From Candidatus Zixiibacteriota bacterium (lineage in GTDB: Bacteria; Zixibacteria; MSB-5A5; CAIYYT01), in NCBI GenBank assembly GCA_026397575.1, contig JAPLUP010000164.1, positions 1 through 7,783 of the forward strand: 7,783 nt of DNA, written 5' to 3'. Numbering within the stretch: position 1 is the first letter of the stretch; each line of letters opens with the position of its first letter. Below, in pieces: positions 1 to 6,698 of the stretch. Made by a program: the position numbers and the translations under genes. Under the pieces are notes generated by a model that ran no database searches, was not told where the DNA came from, and worked only from the letters and a program-made list of their open reading frames with translations.

Positions 1-822
1 AGCTATGATGCCCGCAACATGAGTGCCGTGACCATGATGATCGGTTGGATCGTTATCCTCCGAAACCGGTATCCAGGTTGTATCATTCGCCGAAAAGTCC
101 CATCCTTGAACATCGTCGGCATAGCCATTGTGATCGTCATCGAGGCCGTTTCCGGGAATCTCCTGAGTATTAGTCCAGATCTGACCGAGAAGATCAGGAT
201 GTCTGAAATCAATGCCGGTGTCAATGATGGCGATAATAGCTTCCGTCCGAGCCGGTGGATTGGTAAACACCGCATCTGCGGCGATGTCGGCTCCTACGAC
301 TCCGGAATCAGCAACGAGCACGTCGTTGTAATCCCCCTGGCGACGGAGCACCTTCCAGTAGCTTTGACCGATGTTGTGCAAGCTCCATTGCTTTGAGTAG
401 AGTGGATCGTTTGGGGAAGTGAACAGTTCCATTTGGTAGTCGGGCTCGGCGTACTCGACAAAGCTGAGTTTCTGGTAGCGACTCTGGATGCTCGCGATAT
501 CTGCTTTCTCGTCGAATGTAAGAATCTGCACTTCCCCAAAAGAGGTCGAGCGATCGGCCACTTGCGGAAGGAACGGTTGAGACCGGATTACGTCAAATTC
601 GGCGTTGACTCGGTCAAGCTCGCCTTTCGCTAAGGCTATTCCCACAGAAAACTTAAAAAGCTGAGTTGGCACGGCGCTTTTAAGTTTGACGATCAGGCGT
701 TTCGGCGCAGAATCTGCGGAGGGAATTGCCATTGATTGTGCGCAAATCGATCCGGCAAGGAGCCAGATTGAGCATAGAACGACTAGTGAAGTCGTTGTGG
801 TTGATGAGAGCCTGACCACCAT
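1..822 (-). CDS. Secreted subtilisin-like serine protease (peptidase S8), N-terminal part
   Basis: Partial: 274 codons run from the ATG at 822 off the left edge with no stop. Residues 1-30 look like a signal peptide (VVLCSIWLLAG core, then AQS). Residues about 41-134 fit an I9-like propeptide, an intramolecular chaperone and inhibitor. The catalytic domain opens with SPNDPLYSKQWSLHNIGQ (136-153), a hallmark of fervidolysin-type S8 enzymes. The catalytic Asp is D201 (IIDTGID), and the catalytic His is H265 in HGTHVAG. The stretch GNGLDDDHNGYADDVQGWDF (224-243) is the acidic, probably calcium-binding, insertion of this subgroup. The Ser motif and any sorting domain lie outside the window. An in-frame ATG at 924 would add 34 residues ahead of the signal peptide and is less likely. 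Neither start has a strong Shine-Dalgarno. Expected to be exported and to degrade extracellular protein. It lies 145 nt downstream of the lipoprotein gene. Confidence 0.93.
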   Translation of the reverse strand, partial: MVVRLSSTTTTSLVVLCSIWLLAGSICAQSMAIPSADSAPKRLIVKLKSAVPTQLFKFSVGIALAKGELDRVNAEFDVIRSQPFLPQVADRSTSFGEVQILTFDEKADIASIQSRYQKLSFVEYAEPDYQMELFTSPNDPLYSKQWSLHNIGQSYWKVLRRQGDYNDVLVADSGVVGADIAADAVFTNPPARTEAIIAIIDTGIDFRHPDLLGQIWTNTQEIPGNGLDDDHNGYADDVQGWDFSANDTTWIPVSEDNDPTDHHGHGTHVAGIIA

Positions 823-967
823 TCCGCAAATCCGAGACCGCTTATTCTGAAAGAGCGACCCGGCGCGAAAACTCGCGCGGCAAGCGCAGTTGTTGTCGGT
901 GGATTTCGTTTTCGCAAGCTGCATCGTGCACTCGTCAGATTGGTTTGACAAACCCGAGACTCCTCTC

Positions 968-2134
968 TCAGAACTGCAAGTCATCACCGTTCCCTGTCTT
1001 GCGCGCACGTTTGAACTCTACCGTCCAGTAGTCCTCGGCAAACAAACCGCGTGCCGTCACGTCGGCGCGACTGCGTGACGGCATTGCCACGATGATTCCA
1101 GGTACATACACGATAGTGTATTTCGTCCATCCCCGAGGGATGTAGGAAACAGCATCAAAATACCACAAAGGATGGGTAGAAGCCCATGGATTTTCACTGG
1201 TAATATGGTTCGGATCAAGGCGATTCATAAATCGTGGAATGGAGTCCGACGGCATCCGGTTCGAAACGAAGGGAGCTTGGCCATCATCCGGTGCAACTCT
1301 CCCAGATCGAATAGACCAATCATCGGCAACGGTGACAGGTTCGCTGGTACCCGCGCCCCAACGCCAGAAGTCAAAAAGCTCATTCGCGGCTGCATTGCCC
1401 AGCGTAATGGAGTCAGAGGCGAACACACACTCGGGGAGCTCGTTAAACGTTCCCGACTCTTGCATGCCCCAACAGATAGTGGCTTTGTCTTCTCCACCGT
1501 TGAGGGTCTTCCAAACCAGCAGTGTCTCGTATGTCGTGTCGTAGTCGTAGTCACAGATGATCGGTGGTAACGGCGGTGGCGGGAAACAGATGCTATCGAA
1601 AGTAACCAGTTGACGGACGCGGAAGTTTGTGAAGATCGTGTCGATTTTGATCGTCCCATTCTCCGTGTGTTTGGCCACCTCCGGGTGGGAAATGTCGAGA
1701 AAGAGAGTGTTTTCTTCCCTGCTCTCACCGGCGGCAACGATCGGTATTGAAGTCCCGTTCTGCGGGTCACGAACAATGGTTATCTCTTTCCACTGCAGAA
1801 ACATGTAGAGATATTCATCATCAAATCCGACTCGACAGGAGATTTTGTAAATGTGGGGATCAGGGATTTGGCCGTCAGAAGAGTCGAGGAGTTGGGGACT
1901 CAAGCGCAGCACCGATTTGTGAGCACCCCATTCAGCAATACCGCCGTCGATGCCGTCCAGAAGTGGAGGAAGACTTAACCGATTGGCCACTATCGTGTCG
2001 CTATTGGCATGCATGGTATCTCCCTGCCGACCACTCAGACCCGTATCTCCATCGCAACCCAAGAGAGCGAACAAGATGCAGATTCCTGCGATACTGGACG
2101 AAAATGATCGAAAGCCACTCACGATCGTACCCAA
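968..2134 (-). CDS. Lipoprotein with ethylbenzene dehydrogenase-type heme-binding-like domain
   Basis: 388 residues. The N-terminus has a lipoprotein signal with lipobox LLGC (Cys27), so it is predicted to be lipid-anchored after export. A short collagen-like GDTGLSGRQGD tract (30-39) follows. The body resembles the EB_dh / CBM9-like beta-sandwich: LPPLLDGIDGGIAEW near 55-69, EYLYMFLQWKE near 106-116, FDFWRWGAGTSEP near 252-264, and the terminal DYWTVEFKRARKTGNGDDLQF-type strand characteristic of the family. Family members include the heme b subunit of ethylbenzene dehydrogenase and many uncharacterised surface proteins. I cannot identify the Met/Lys heme ligands here, so heme binding is not shown. 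A proline-rich insertion (PPPPLPP) is flanked by cysteines near 184 and 194. The start is uncertain: the frame opens at a TTG (2134), and a GTG at 2122 gives the same signal peptide; neither has a clear ribosome site. Confidence 0.8.
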   Translation of the reverse strand: MGTIVSGFRSFSSSIAGICILFALLGCDGDTGLSGRQGDTMHANSDTIVANRLSLPPLLDGIDGGIAEWGAHKSVLRLSPQLLDSSDGQIPDPHIYKISCRVGFDDEYLYMFLQWKEITIVRDPQNGTSIPIVAAGESREENTLFLDISHPEVAKHTENGTIKIDTIFTNFRVRQLVTFDSICFPPPPLPPIICDYDYDTTYETLLVWKTLNGGEDKATICWGMQESGTFNELPECVFASDSITLGNAAANELFDFWRWGAGTSEPVTVADDWSIRSGRVAPDDGQAPFVSNRMPSDSIPRFMNRLDPNHITSENPWASTHPLWYFDAVSYIPRGWTKYTIVYVPGIIVAMPSRSRADVTARGLFAEDYWTVEFKRARKTGNGDDLQF

Positions 2135-2266
2135 CTTGACGTTTTGAGCTGTCCTGTCGTAAGCAAGATATGCAAAATGAGTGCCAAGGAACAGAGATAA
2201 TCTTGCTGGCTTGCGGATGTGCGAGCAGTCGTTCAGAGCGCGGCTTCGAATGTGTGCTTTAGATCG

Positions 2267-2470
2267 CTAAGGTCGGCTGCCGAGGACTCTGGCCGGCAAC
2301 AAGAGGATAGCCTTGATAAGCTCAATGACGGCATGAACGGAGATTCCAATCAGACGCAGTGGGATCGACAGCAGCCAGATGAGAGGAAGCAGAATCAGGG
2401 CGAGCAGCGCCACAGGCCAACAGAGAACGAACAATATGCACCAGGCAAGGAAGAGAATCATTACTCGCAT
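2267..2470 (-). CDS. Small hydrophobic membrane protein, two helices
   Basis: 67 residues, almost all hydrophobic: MRVMILFLAWCILFVLCWPV, then LLALILLPLIWLL (together one or two closely spaced helices over residues 3-35), then an amphipathic stretch and IKAILLLPARVLG near the C-terminus. It resembles, from memory, a small conserved family of unknown function in Bacteroidota-like genomes with a FxLPARLLG-type ending. A GGAGG lies about 14 nt before the ATG, somewhat far; a second in-frame ATG (codon 4) lies closer to nothing better. No enzymatic residues are visible. It stands alone between the tRNA genes and the lipoprotein gene, on the same strand as both. The strong hydrophobic pattern and family resemblance argue against a chance ORF, but no function is assigned. 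Confidence 0.68.
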   Translation of the reverse strand: MRVMILFLAWCILFVLCWPVALLALILLPLIWLLSIPLRLIGISVHAVIELIKAILLLPARVLGSRP

Positions 2471-2540
2471 ATTTACGTATCCAACCTCCAGGTATTGGTA
2501 TACGAAACAGGGAATTCAATGCCCCACCGAAAAACAAAAG

Positions 2541-2613
2541 AGCCACCCATCGGAGTCGAACCGACGACCTGCTGATTACGAATCAGCTGCTCTACCAACT
2601 GAGCTAGGGTGGC
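2541..2613 (-). tRNA. tRNA-Thr (anticodon CGU)
   Basis: 73 nt that fold as a full cloverleaf. The acceptor is GCCACCC/GGGTGGC with U73. The D-arm is GCTC AGTTGGTA GAGC. The anticodon stem is GCTGA/TCAGC around loop TTCGTAA, with anticodon CGU at 2580-2578. The variable loop is AGGTC, and the T-arm is GTCGG TTCGACT CCGAT, closed by one G-U pair. The anticodon reads ACG (Thr). G1-C72 and C2-G71 agree with threonine identity elements. CCA is not encoded. It may be co-transcribed with tRNA-Phe, which ends 100 nt upstream on the same strand; I see no separate promoter between them. Confidence 0.97.
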
Positions 2614-2631
2614 AAATAATCTATTTCAAGA

Positions 2632-2695
2632 CCCACCGCAAGCGGTGGGGCGCCGTCGTGTCCGGCGCAGGTGTCGAAACCGCAAGGGTTTCGAC
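2632..2695. repeat. REP-like cluster of three adjacent perfect hairpins
   Basis: Three inverted repeats fill most of the spacer between the two tRNA genes. The first is CCCACCGC/GCGGTGGG (2632-2639 and 2642-2649, loop AA). The second is GCGCCG/CGGCGC (2650-2655 and 2663-2668, 7-nt loop). The third is GTCGAAACC/GGTTTCGAC (2673-2681 and 2687-2695, loop GCAAG). No T-tract follows any of them on either strand, which argues against a simple intrinsic terminator. Abutting palindromes in an intergenic gap resemble dispersed REP/BIME-type elements. No second copy is seen in this window, so dispersal is inferred. Confidence 0.6.
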
Positions 2696-2713
2696 CTACA
2701 ATCTATGTAAAAG

Positions 2714-2786
2714 TGGCGCCCCCCAGAATTGAACTGGGGACACGCAGATTTTCAGTCTGCTGCTCTACCAACTGAGCTAGGGCGCA
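2714..2786 (-). tRNA. tRNA-Phe (anticodon GAA)
   Basis: 73 nt cloverleaf. The D-arm is GCTC AGTTGGTA GAGC. The anticodon stem is GCAGA/TCTGC with loop CTGAAAA, and anticodon GAA is at 2753-2751. The variable loop is GTGTC, and the T-arm is CCCAG TTCAATT CTGGG. The acceptor reads TGCGCCC against GGGCGCC, so pairs 2-7 are perfect but position 1 is U opposite C72, a mismatch where tRNA-Phe normally has G-C. The discriminator is A73 and CCA is not encoded. All other arms are intact, so the gene is probably functional, but the first pair deserves attention. A promoter-like sequence sits about 17-44 nt upstream. Confidence 0.95.
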
Positions 2787-2802
2787 AGCAACAAGGTCGA
2801 AC

Positions 2803-2830
2803 AATTTATGCCTTCAAGCGGGGATGTCAA
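2803..2830 (-). promoter_or_regulatory. Sigma-70-type promoter for the tRNA-Phe gene
   Basis: On the minus strand a perfect -35 TTGACA (2830-2825) is followed after 16 nt by TAAATT (2808-2803), which matches four of six -10 consensus bases. Transcription would begin near 2796, giving a leader of about 10 nt before the tRNA 5' end at 2786, the usual geometry for a tRNA gene. The motif lies just downstream of the stop codon of the broken carboxypeptidase gene. Confidence 0.6.
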
Positions 2831-2846
2831 CCATTATTCGGGCGGA

Positions 2847-3705
2847 TCACAATTTCCCGATTGTACTTGCCTGCACCTTGTCGAGAGCCGCGAACGCCCA
2901 CTGGAATAGCTTGGTCACTTCTTTGAAACGGCGGCTGTTGGAATGTGCACCCAGCACGACACCGGTCAAGTCATGACCTTTGTCATCGGCCACCCGCACC
3001 GCAAAGCAGTAACCTGATTCACCAATATAGCCGGTCTTGCCGCCTTCAATGCGCCAAGAACTTGACAGCATACGGTTGGTATTGCCGAGTGTGACCAGAC
3101 GTTTTCGTTTCTCCGAGAGAAAGGAGTATTCTTTGGTACACAGCGTCGCTTGGATTGTCTCGTTGGTGGAGGCGATATTGACGAGTCGAGCGATATCATA
3201 GGCGCTGGCAACATTGTTCTCAGACAGACCGGTCACTTCGTCAACTTTGATGCTAAACAGCGCGAGATTGTCAACCTTCCGATTCATCATTACGATGAAG
3301 CTGTCGGTGGAGACGCCGGTAGATCTGGCGAGTGCGCGGGTGGCGCGGTTATCGGAAGACATCAGACAGCAATAGAACAGGTCGCGCACGCGGTAGATGT
3401 CCCCCGCCCTAAGCGGTGAGCGCGAGGAGTTGTTGGCGTCGGGTGATCAGCTTAGTGATGCTGGCGATCGGGCGAACGTTGTACTCGTCTTTGCCATAGA
3501 GTTTTTCCGAGGTGCTGTTGTCCTGCAGGAAGGCCGCTTCACACAAGAGCTTGGGAGGCGTGACATTCAGCGTATGAAAGATCGGCGCCGGCGGGCCGTA
3601 GTACTCTTTAGTTATTGTCTGTGTGGCCGGAGTTGGCCAGAAGATGGTCATCGCAAGAAAAACCGAGAGTGAAACAAATCCGATTCGTTTAGTTCCGTCG
3701 TACAT
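2847..3705 (-). pseudogene. Broken D-alanyl-D-alanine carboxypeptidase (peptidase S11, penicillin-binding protein)
   Basis: An S11 DD-carboxypeptidase trims the pentapeptide stem of peptidoglycan outside the membrane. The frame from ATG 3705 gives an N-terminal membrane/signal segment (residues 8-25) and the active-site SxxK motif as SITK (82-85), then ends at a stop at 3411-3409. The rest, in another frame open from 3445 down to the stop at 2847, reads SPLRAGDIYRVRDLFYCCLM, the SxN motif as SDN in MSSDNRATRALA, and the KTG motif in EGGKTGYIGES. Joined at the best point, SxxK and SxN are about 36 residues apart, against 66 in E. coli PBP5 (Ser44, Ser110). So about 30 codons are missing and the frame is shifted: a deletion, not a single indel. 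The start has GGAG 7 nt upstream and overlaps the DUF72 gene by 17 nt. An assembly error remains possible. Confidence 0.85.
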
Positions 3706-4477
3706 CCAGCATCTCCATTATCTGCTTCGCATTAAACACTGCCTGACCGCGGTGGCAATTGTTGAAGAACAAGTAAATGACTTCCGTGTCTTTCTTTAAC
3801 CGCCTGATTTTTTCCACCCATTCGGTCAGTTCGTCCCTGCTATATGAGTAATTATACCTATCCGATCCGCTGCCGCTATACCAATCTTTAGAATTCCGTC
3901 CGTGAAAGCGAACATAGCCGACGGCCGTCGTAGCCACAGCCAGCGGCTCGATCATCTTCTCTAATTGAGGTTCATCGACAGAGACATACCCTATCTCCAG
4001 CGATTTTAGCAAATCAAACATATCTTGTTTAATCCAGCTGGAATGACGGAACTCAATGAATAGCGGCAAGTTACCAAGAGCCTCTCGGCATTTTCTGAGA
4101 TACTCAACATGAGTCGGCGCACACGGAAAAGACCAGGGGAATTGCGCCAGAATCCCCTTGAATTTGCCTGACTCGATCAACGGTTTGATCGCCTGAAGAT
4201 ATTTGGGTGTTTCCTGTTCAAGCTGGTCACGTTTGTGGGTTAGTGACTGATGAGCTTTCACCATAAAGTCGAATCCCTCGGGGGTCTTTTTGGCCATTGC
4301 CTCGAACACACGCGGATGCGGGATGCCATAATAGGTTGAGTTAATCTCTACCGTGTCAAAGTGACCGACATAGTAGTCAAGCATCTTCGTTTTCTCTATC
4401 TTCTCAGGATAGAAAGCTCCTCGCCAATCGTCAAACGAATACCCCGAAGTCCCAACGCGAACTAACCCATTGTTCAT
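3689..4477 (-). CDS. DUF72 family TIM-barrel protein
   Basis: 262 residues, the usual length for DUF72 (YecE-like). The N-terminal signature VRVGTSGYSFDDW (6-18) fixes the start at ATG 4477; the frame stays open upstream, but the extra residues do not look like the family. Further landmarks are FDTVEINSTYYGIP (40-53), KGILAQFPWSF (108-117), LFIEFRHSSW (139-148), YVRFHGRNSKDWY (188-200) and VIYLFFNNCHRGQAVFNA (233-250). These fit the strand ends of a TIM barrel predicted for the family, whose biochemical role is not established. No signal peptide, so cytoplasmic. It begins 46 nt after the zinc-ribbon gene and overlaps the carboxypeptidase gene by 17 nt, so it is likely part of the same transcript. 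No good Shine-Dalgarno precedes the start; the nearest AAGGA is about 19 nt away. Confidence 0.92.
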   Translation of the reverse strand: MNNGLVRVGTSGYSFDDWRGAFYPEKIEKTKMLDYYVGHFDTVEINSTYYGIPHPRVFEAMAKKTPEGFDFMVKAHQSLTHKRDQLEQETPKYLQAIKPLIESGKFKGILAQFPWSFPCAPTHVEYLRKCREALGNLPLFIEFRHSSWIKQDMFDLLKSLEIGYVSVDEPQLEKMIEPLAVATTAVGYVRFHGRNSKDWYSGSGSDRYNYSYSRDELTEWVEKIRRLKKDTEVIYLFFNNCHRGQAVFNAKQIMEMLDVRRN

Positions 4478-4523
4478 AAAGGAATTAAAACGAATCCTTA
4501 AAGTTGCGCAAATCATTTTTTGA

Positions 4524-4652
4524 CTACTTTTTTTCTGGGTTCTTTGTGAGTTGGAAGCGCACGGCGCCACAGCGCGGGCAAATCCATTTGCGCTGTTTGT
4601 GGAAGGTTCGCTTTTCCTCCTTCATCTGTATGTGGCATTTCTTGCAGGTCAT
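4524..4652 (-). CDS. Small zinc-ribbon protein (42 residues)
   Basis: A short gene below common length cut-offs. ATG 4652 overlaps the stop of the upstream membrane gene as ATGA (4652-4649), and the stop TAG is at 4526-4524. The protein starts MTCKKCHIQ and contains WICPRCGAVRFQL. Two CxxC knuckles (C3/C6 and C25/C28) are separated by 18 residues, a classic zinc ribbon. It is rich in Lys and Arg and ends KNPEKK. No membrane segment. The 4-nt overlap suggests translation coupled to the membrane protein and so a shared role. It could bind nucleic acid or serve as a protein-docking module; the sequence does not decide. Confidence rests on the paired CxxC motifs and the operon overlap. Confidence 0.8.
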   Translation of the reverse strand: MTCKKCHIQMKEEKRTFHKQRKWICPRCGAVRFQLTKNPEKK

Positions 4653-5275
4653 AGCAAATGCAGAAAATCACCCAGCAAAAACTCAATCCTGCCGATTAGT
4701 AGCGTTAGCCGTGACGTGACAGTGTAGCCGTAAGTCGCACCGAAAAAAACCATCAGGAAATAGATACCGATCTGGCTTGCGCCATTAAATGCTTTTGTGT
4801 CAGGGCGGGTGTAAAAGAAGTAGACAATCACGGTTACAACGCCCACTAGTGAGATCAACATCCCCAGCAGCATCAACGCCGACACCGAACCGTCCCCTAC
4901 TACGCCAAATGGCTCGACACTGGCCGCGATCTGACGCAACACGCGCGCCTCAAACATGGCCGGAATACTGACTCCGGCGCCCGAACCGATTACCAGTGCT
5001 AACACCGGCTTGCTCATATAGGATAGTGAGCTTTTGAGACGTAGCAACATCAGCAGACTTAGCACGAAAGGAATCATCGCCGGCAAGCGTCCCTCGACAA
5101 ACAGCGGCTGCAGTAATTTCGGAATCAGCACCGAGTTCCACAATAACACTAGCGAGAAGCCGACGGAAAGACCGATCAAGAGATGCTCACAAGCGCGGTA
5201 GAACGGATTGTCGCGGTAGAGGAAAGAGAAGATACCGACGGTTACTATTGCCGCAGCGAGCGTGGCTATTGCCAT
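4649..5275 (-). CDS. Conserved six-helix membrane protein of unknown function
   Basis: 208 residues. Predicted membrane helices lie near 2-19, 31-52, 64-79, 88-106, 129-153 and 164-186, with a further hydrophobic C-terminus. Between helices 1 and 2 lies FLYRDNPFYRACEHLLIGLS, and late in the protein ATYGYTVTSRLTLLIGRIEFLL; both look like conserved signatures of an uncharacterised family I recall from environmental bacteria (memory, not a search). ATG 5275 has AGGAG (5286-5282) 6 nt upstream and overlaps the end of the preceding gene by 10 nt. The downstream zinc-ribbon gene overlaps its stop by 4 nt. No transporter or enzyme motif is visible. It likely forms a membrane complex with the products of the neighbouring genes. 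Confidence 0.88.
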   Translation of the reverse strand: MAIATLAAAIVTVGIFSFLYRDNPFYRACEHLLIGLSVGFSLVLLWNSVLIPKLLQPLFVEGRLPAMIPFVLSLLMLLRLKSSLSYMSKPVLALVIGSGAGVSIPAMFEARVLRQIAASVEPFGVVGDGSVSALMLLGMLISLVGVVTVIVYFFYTRPDTKAFNGASQIGIYFLMVFFGATYGYTVTSRLTLLIGRIEFLLGDFLHLL

Positions 5276-6087
5276 TTGCGTCTCCTGCCGAGATAACCGA
5301 CCACGTTGCCGACAATGATTATCGCCAGAATCGCGATCTGCGACACCGACTGCGCCAAGAGTCCTCTGCCGCCTCCGCCAGCTTCGTTGAGCAACAGCTC
5401 GTACTCGGCAGCGCCTTTAAGACCGGCTATCAGACCCTGAATCTGGCCGGAGGAAACATACGGATAGAGCGATGTCGCCATCGTGGCGGTCAACACGGTT
5501 TGTAGGCGCGCATGGTAGCGGGTCACGGCATAATCGACCCAGTAGGTCGGCATGCCGCCATCGGTGATGGAAATCACGGTTGCGATCTGATCGTAGTTGA
5601 TAACACCTGAGAGCACCGGCATGGCAGCCGTGGCAGCGCCGAAGTAGTCGGTCGGGAATTCTTTCGGCAATGATTCCCCTATCGCCAGAATTGCCGAAGT
5701 GTATTGCGGGCGGAAACCGAGATAGACGTAATCAATTCCGTATGTTTTGCCTTTTTCTATCGCGATTCGAGACAAAGTCTGTTCACCAAGCGCAGTGCCC
5801 TCTGCAAAAAGGGACAGGCCGATAATCCGGAGATTCTGGCGAAAGCAGTGACGAAGGACGGCATCAGCCAGCGGCTTTATTTCGGCAAACGCGGATGCCT
5901 CGAAGTCGAATGAAATTAGCACGACACTCCCGGATGGCAGACTGTTGATGTTGGCATAGAAGCGTTTGGTTTCGTCAGAAGCGGTATGGGTCAGGCGGAT
6001 GTTAAGCAAAAGCGGGACGGTAGCCGCGAGCAATACCGCGAGGAACACGAGGTGACGCGCTGAGAATGTACTCAACAGTTTCGACAT
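5266..6087 (-). CDS. Uncharacterised alpha/beta protein anchored by N- and C-terminal membrane helices
   Basis: 273 residues from ATG 6087, which overlaps the preceding stop as TGATG. A 39-codon upstream extension of the open frame overlaps the previous gene and is not used. A membrane helix or uncleaved signal lies at about 11-29 and a second at about 249-266, followed by the positive tail RRRKW. Between them is an alpha/beta domain: LPSGSVVLISFDFE, a LRHCFRQNLRIIGLSLF segment, YGIDYVYLGFRPQY, IATVISITDGG, then QGLIAGLKGAAEYELLL and a glycine-rich AGGGGRG linker. The pattern suggests a Rossmann-like fold, presumably on the outer face of the membrane if helix 1 inserts N-in; this is inferred. 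I recall similar hypothetical proteins in other phyla beside DUF6754-like genes, but know no function. GGAG lies about 9 nt before the start. Confidence 0.87.
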   Translation of the reverse strand: MSKLLSTFSARHLVFLAVLLAATVPLLLNIRLTHTASDETKRFYANINSLPSGSVVLISFDFEASAFAEIKPLADAVLRHCFRQNLRIIGLSLFAEGTALGEQTLSRIAIEKGKTYGIDYVYLGFRPQYTSAILAIGESLPKEFPTDYFGAATAAMPVLSGVINYDQIATVISITDGGMPTYWVDYAVTRYHARLQTVLTATMATSLYPYVSSGQIQGLIAGLKGAAEYELLLNEAGGGGRGLLAQSVSQIAILAIIIVGNVVGYLGRRRKWQ

Positions 6088-6698
6088 CACCGATAACTCC
6101 GTTCGATGCCGAGGATCACCCGCAGAGCGGTTGCCACAGAACCGATGCCGACACCGATCAAAATTCCCCGTTTGGCCGCCGTGGACGGGTTGTTGAGCAC
6201 CCAACCGGCAATAGCCGGTAGCTGTTGCGAGACCATTTCGCCGAAACCACTTTTGCCGACCAGCACGATTACGGCCGCTAACGCCAGCACAAACGCCGGG
6301 GCCGATTTAACGCGAAAACCTCGATAGGCTGCCGACGCCACAAAAAAAGCTAACAGAGAGAAGGTAGTCGCCTGCATCGGAGCCTGAAGATTGTTGAATG
6401 CCCATTGATATGGGGAGGCCGCCCCAGTACCGAAGATGACTGCGGCGATGACCATAAACAAAATGGCCGCGATGGTGATAAGGCTGTAACGGCGCTGCTG
6501 CGATGAACGCTGCACTTTAAGGGAATGCTGCTTGAGCAATCCGATGCCCCCGACAATCATGCTCACGGCAAAGATGATTTGATAATAATCCAGCAGCGTA
6601 GTGTAGACGGCATTCGTCGCGTCTGTCTTGATAAAGTACTGCGCCACCATAAACAGGCCGGTGACCAGAGTTGCGATCCATGCCAATCGACTGATCAC
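6087..6698 (-). CDS. Conserved six-helix membrane protein of unknown function
   Basis: 203 residues starting at GTG 6698, with AAGGAG (6709-6704) 5 nt upstream. The GTGA overlaps the previous stop by 4 nt, which decides the start. Hydrophobic helices lie at about 5-23, 34-55, 73-92, 107-125, 132-150 and 180-197. Notable segments are FSLLAFFVASAAYRGFRVK (about 113-131) and the C-terminal RGILIGVGIGSVATALRVILGIERSYR, both of which read like conserved family signatures. No charged residues typical of an ion or sugar transporter line the helices, and no known motif is seen. Its stop overlaps the next start by 1 nt. A structural partner in a membrane complex is the most economical reading. Confidence 0.88.
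   Translation of the reverse strand: MISRLAWIATLVTGLFMVAQYFIKTDATNAVYTTLLDYYQIIFAVSMIVGGIGLLKQHSLKVQRSSQQRRYSLITIAAILFMVIAAVIFGTGAASPYQWAFNNLQAPMQATTFSLLAFFVASAAYRGFRVKSAPAFVLALAAVIVLVGKSGFGEMVSQQLPAIAGWVLNNPSTAAKRGILIGVGIGSVATALRVILGIERSYR

Noticed and set aside
863..878. Perfect 6-bp hairpin GCGCGA-AAAC-TCGCGC between the lipoprotein and protease genes
   Set aside because: No T-tract follows on the minus strand, so it is not a convincing intrinsic terminator, and so short a stem can arise by chance.
1172..1776. Long open frames on both strands inside the lipoprotein gene (e.g. plus 1172-1570, minus 1225-1776)
   Set aside because: These are shadow frames; the minus frame with lipobox and EB_dh-like sequence explains the region.
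2530..2540. T-rich run directly after tRNA-Thr as a terminator
   Set aside because: No dedicated GC hairpin precedes it other than the tRNA itself; termination here is possible but not supported.
2541..2786. CRISPR-like or tandem repeat array suggested by the similar D-arm sequences of the two tRNAs
   Set aside because: The shared sequence is the conserved tRNA D-arm, and the hairpins between them are all different.
2847..3389. Reading the C-terminal half of the S11 protein as an independent gene starting at GTG 3389
   Set aside because: It would lack the SxxK nucleophile and any export signal, and homologous sequence continues upstream of that GTG.
5266..6204. A 312-residue version of the alpha/beta membrane protein starting at 6204
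   Set aside because: The extra 39 residues lie in the overlapping upstream gene and have no membrane or domain character. ATG 6087 gives a proper N-terminal helix and a 1-nt overlap.
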